This document shows, one piece after another, positions 6,090 to 6,992 of a stretch of 6,992 bases of DNA. The notes below the pieces were generated by a model. It made no database searches. It was not told the origin of the DNA and saw only the letters and a list, made by a program, of their open reading frames with translations. This DNA is from an uncultured Muribaculaceae bacterium. Lineage in GTDB: Bacteria > Bacteroidota > Bacteroidia > Bacteroidales > Muribaculaceae. A program made the translations under genes and the position numbers. Within the stretch, counting starts at the first letter, position 1. Each line of letters starts with the position of its first letter. The stretch lies in assembly GCA_910578805.1 (NCBI GenBank), contig CAJTRS010000049.1, forward strand, positions 1 to 6,992, given 5' to 3'.

Positions 6090-6929
6090 TCATACAGCAG
6101 CCGACCCTATCACCAGCAGAGCCAGACTCAGCAACAGCACACCAAGGTCAACGGCCTTGGCCCTGACATTACGCTCACGGAGCACCGCCACTCCGTAAAT
6201 GAACGGTATGACCACACTGCCCCGCCTGAGCATTGACACGATCGACACCATTGCGCCGTCAAGCGACAACGAATAGAAATATGCCAGATCGGCCACAGTC
6301 AGGAACAGCGATATCAGAGGTATGGTCCACCTCCACCTGAACCGAGAAGTGCCGGAAGAGCCTTTCGATGTGACCCGGCGAATTATAAGCAAGACCACGG
6401 TCATGATCACACACTGGTAAAGCGAATACCAAGCCTGCACCTGCAAAGGCTCATAGTGACGCAACAGATACTTGTCATACAGCGCGCTTACCGCACCGGC
6501 CACAGCAGCCCCTACGGCAAGCCACAGCCACCGCGAGCTACGGAAAGAGAACCCCTCGCCCGAACCGATACGCGATATGAGATACAGCGAAACGAACCCA
6601 AGGAATATACCGGTCCACTGAATCCAGTTGAGCCGCTCTCCGAATATTATCACCGCTCCCGTGAGCACCATCACCGGACGCGAGGCATTTATAGGCCCCT
6701 GAATGGTCAGGGGGAGATGCTTGATGGCGAAATATCCCATAAGCCACGAAGCCAAGACGATGAATGACTTTACCAATATGAGCATGTGTCCGGCCGGGTC
6801 ATTGCCGAAACCGAAATCACCGTTGCCGACACCGGCAATCAGCACTGGCGACATAAAAACGGCGCCAAACACAGTGTTGAGCATCAGCACCACCGGCACA
6901 TTATTGCCGCGCACCGACAACTTTTTCAT
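6090..6929 (-). CDS. DMT superfamily (EamA-type) inner-membrane transporter, apparently lacking TM1
   Basis: This is a 279-residue polytopic membrane protein of the drug/metabolite transporter type, inferred to move a small metabolite across the inner membrane; the substrate cannot be predicted. I count nine hydrophobic helices, roughly at 12-34, 49-69, 74-98, 102-122, 134-156, 163-184, 202-223, 226-252 and 257-279. EamA proteins have ten, arranged as two five-helix repeats. Family-like features are the helix ending I-F-G-E-R at 95-99, followed by W-I-Q-W-T-G-I-F-L-G in the first repeat, and V-L-R-E-R at 249-253 in the second. The second repeat has all five helices and the first only four, so TM1 is missing. 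The ATG at 6929 is directly preceded by an in-frame GTG at 6932; both give the same truncated protein. The gene may be 5'-truncated, frameshifted, or correctly short. It lies 118 bp upstream of the protease pair on the same strand, with no sequence evidence for a joint function. Confidence 0.78.
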   Translation of the reverse strand: MKKLSVRGNNVPVVLMLNTVFGAVFMSPVLIAGVGNGDFGFGNDPAGHMLILVKSFIVLASWLMGYFAIKHLPLTIQGPINASRPVMVLTGAVIIFGERLNWIQWTGIFLGFVSLYLISRIGSGEGFSFRSSRWLWLAVGAAVAGAVSALYDKYLLRHYEPLQVQAWYSLYQCVIMTVVLLIIRRVTSKGSSGTSRFRWRWTIPLISLFLTVADLAYFYSLSLDGAMVSIVSMLRRGSVVIPFIYGVAVLRERNVRAKAVDLGVLLLSLALLVIGSAAV

Positions 6930-6992
6930 CACATCATAAGTACAACCGTCCGCGATAGCAGGTATAGCTTAAAAAAATAGCCGTCCGGATTT
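6930..6992 (-). other. 5' flank of the transporter gene with residual in-frame coding similarity
   Basis: Reading upstream from the transporter ATG, the in-frame codons give ...D-G-C-T-Y-D-V before M-K-K, and the frame closes at a TAA at 6971-6969. The Y-D just before the start matches the Y-D at the end of the first helix of the second internal repeat (S-A-L-Y-D-K-Y). This suggests that real coding sequence extends past the annotated start. Only ten codons separate the stop from this Y-D, too few for a whole helix. A run of seven T residues (- strand, 6977-6971) adjoins the stop, but changing its length alone would not remove the TAA. CGGACGG occurs twice on the - strand (6952-6946 and 6987-6981). 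TATTTTTT (6979-6972) is a weak, one-mismatch -7 box. Confidence 0.35.

Overview
The window looks like chromosomal DNA from a gut-type Bacteroidales bacterium (Bacteroides or Muribaculaceae-like). The signs are a secreted GH29 fucosidase with a discoidin-type module, a Bacteroidetes-style multidomain secreted protein ending in a 'YYNLQGVRI...GIYI...KVLVK' tail, start codons without Shine-Dalgarno sequences, and a Bacteroidetes -7 box (TATGTTTG, fitting TAnnTTTG). The genus assignment is inference; no rRNA or marker gene is present.

Layout: two transcription units converge. On the + strand, a secreted alpha-L-fucosidase (76-1596) is followed after 21 bp by a 782-residue secreted, probably glycan-binding multidomain protein (1618-3966). 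Together they look like part of a host-glycan (fucosylated mucin or milk-type glycan) foraging locus; no SusC/SusD genes are visible here. A large nested inverted repeat (3992-4053) sits where the two units meet and covers the 3' end of the opposing gene.

On the - strand, reading right to left, there is a DMT/EamA-type membrane transporter (6090-6929) that appears to lack its first transmembrane helix, then a 118-bp intergenic region with a promoter-like box and a dyad, then two tandem paralogous membrane-anchored aspartic-protease-like genes (4973-5971 and 4017-4976) whose ATG and TGA overlap by 4 bp. The paralogues align without gaps over about 313 residues and are about half identical.

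The most unusual content is this protease pair. Each protein carries two retropepsin-type D-T/S-G motifs in one chain (D63 and D222 in both), so each looks like a single-chain, two-lobed enzyme. Lobe 1 has the retropepsin 'hydrophobic-hydrophobic-Gly' signature (V-L/I-G-I-D-F-L), while the matching position of lobe 2 reads A-L-N-P-F. Their substrate and role cannot be read from the sequence. No RNA genes, CRISPR arrays, insertion sequences or phage genes were seen.
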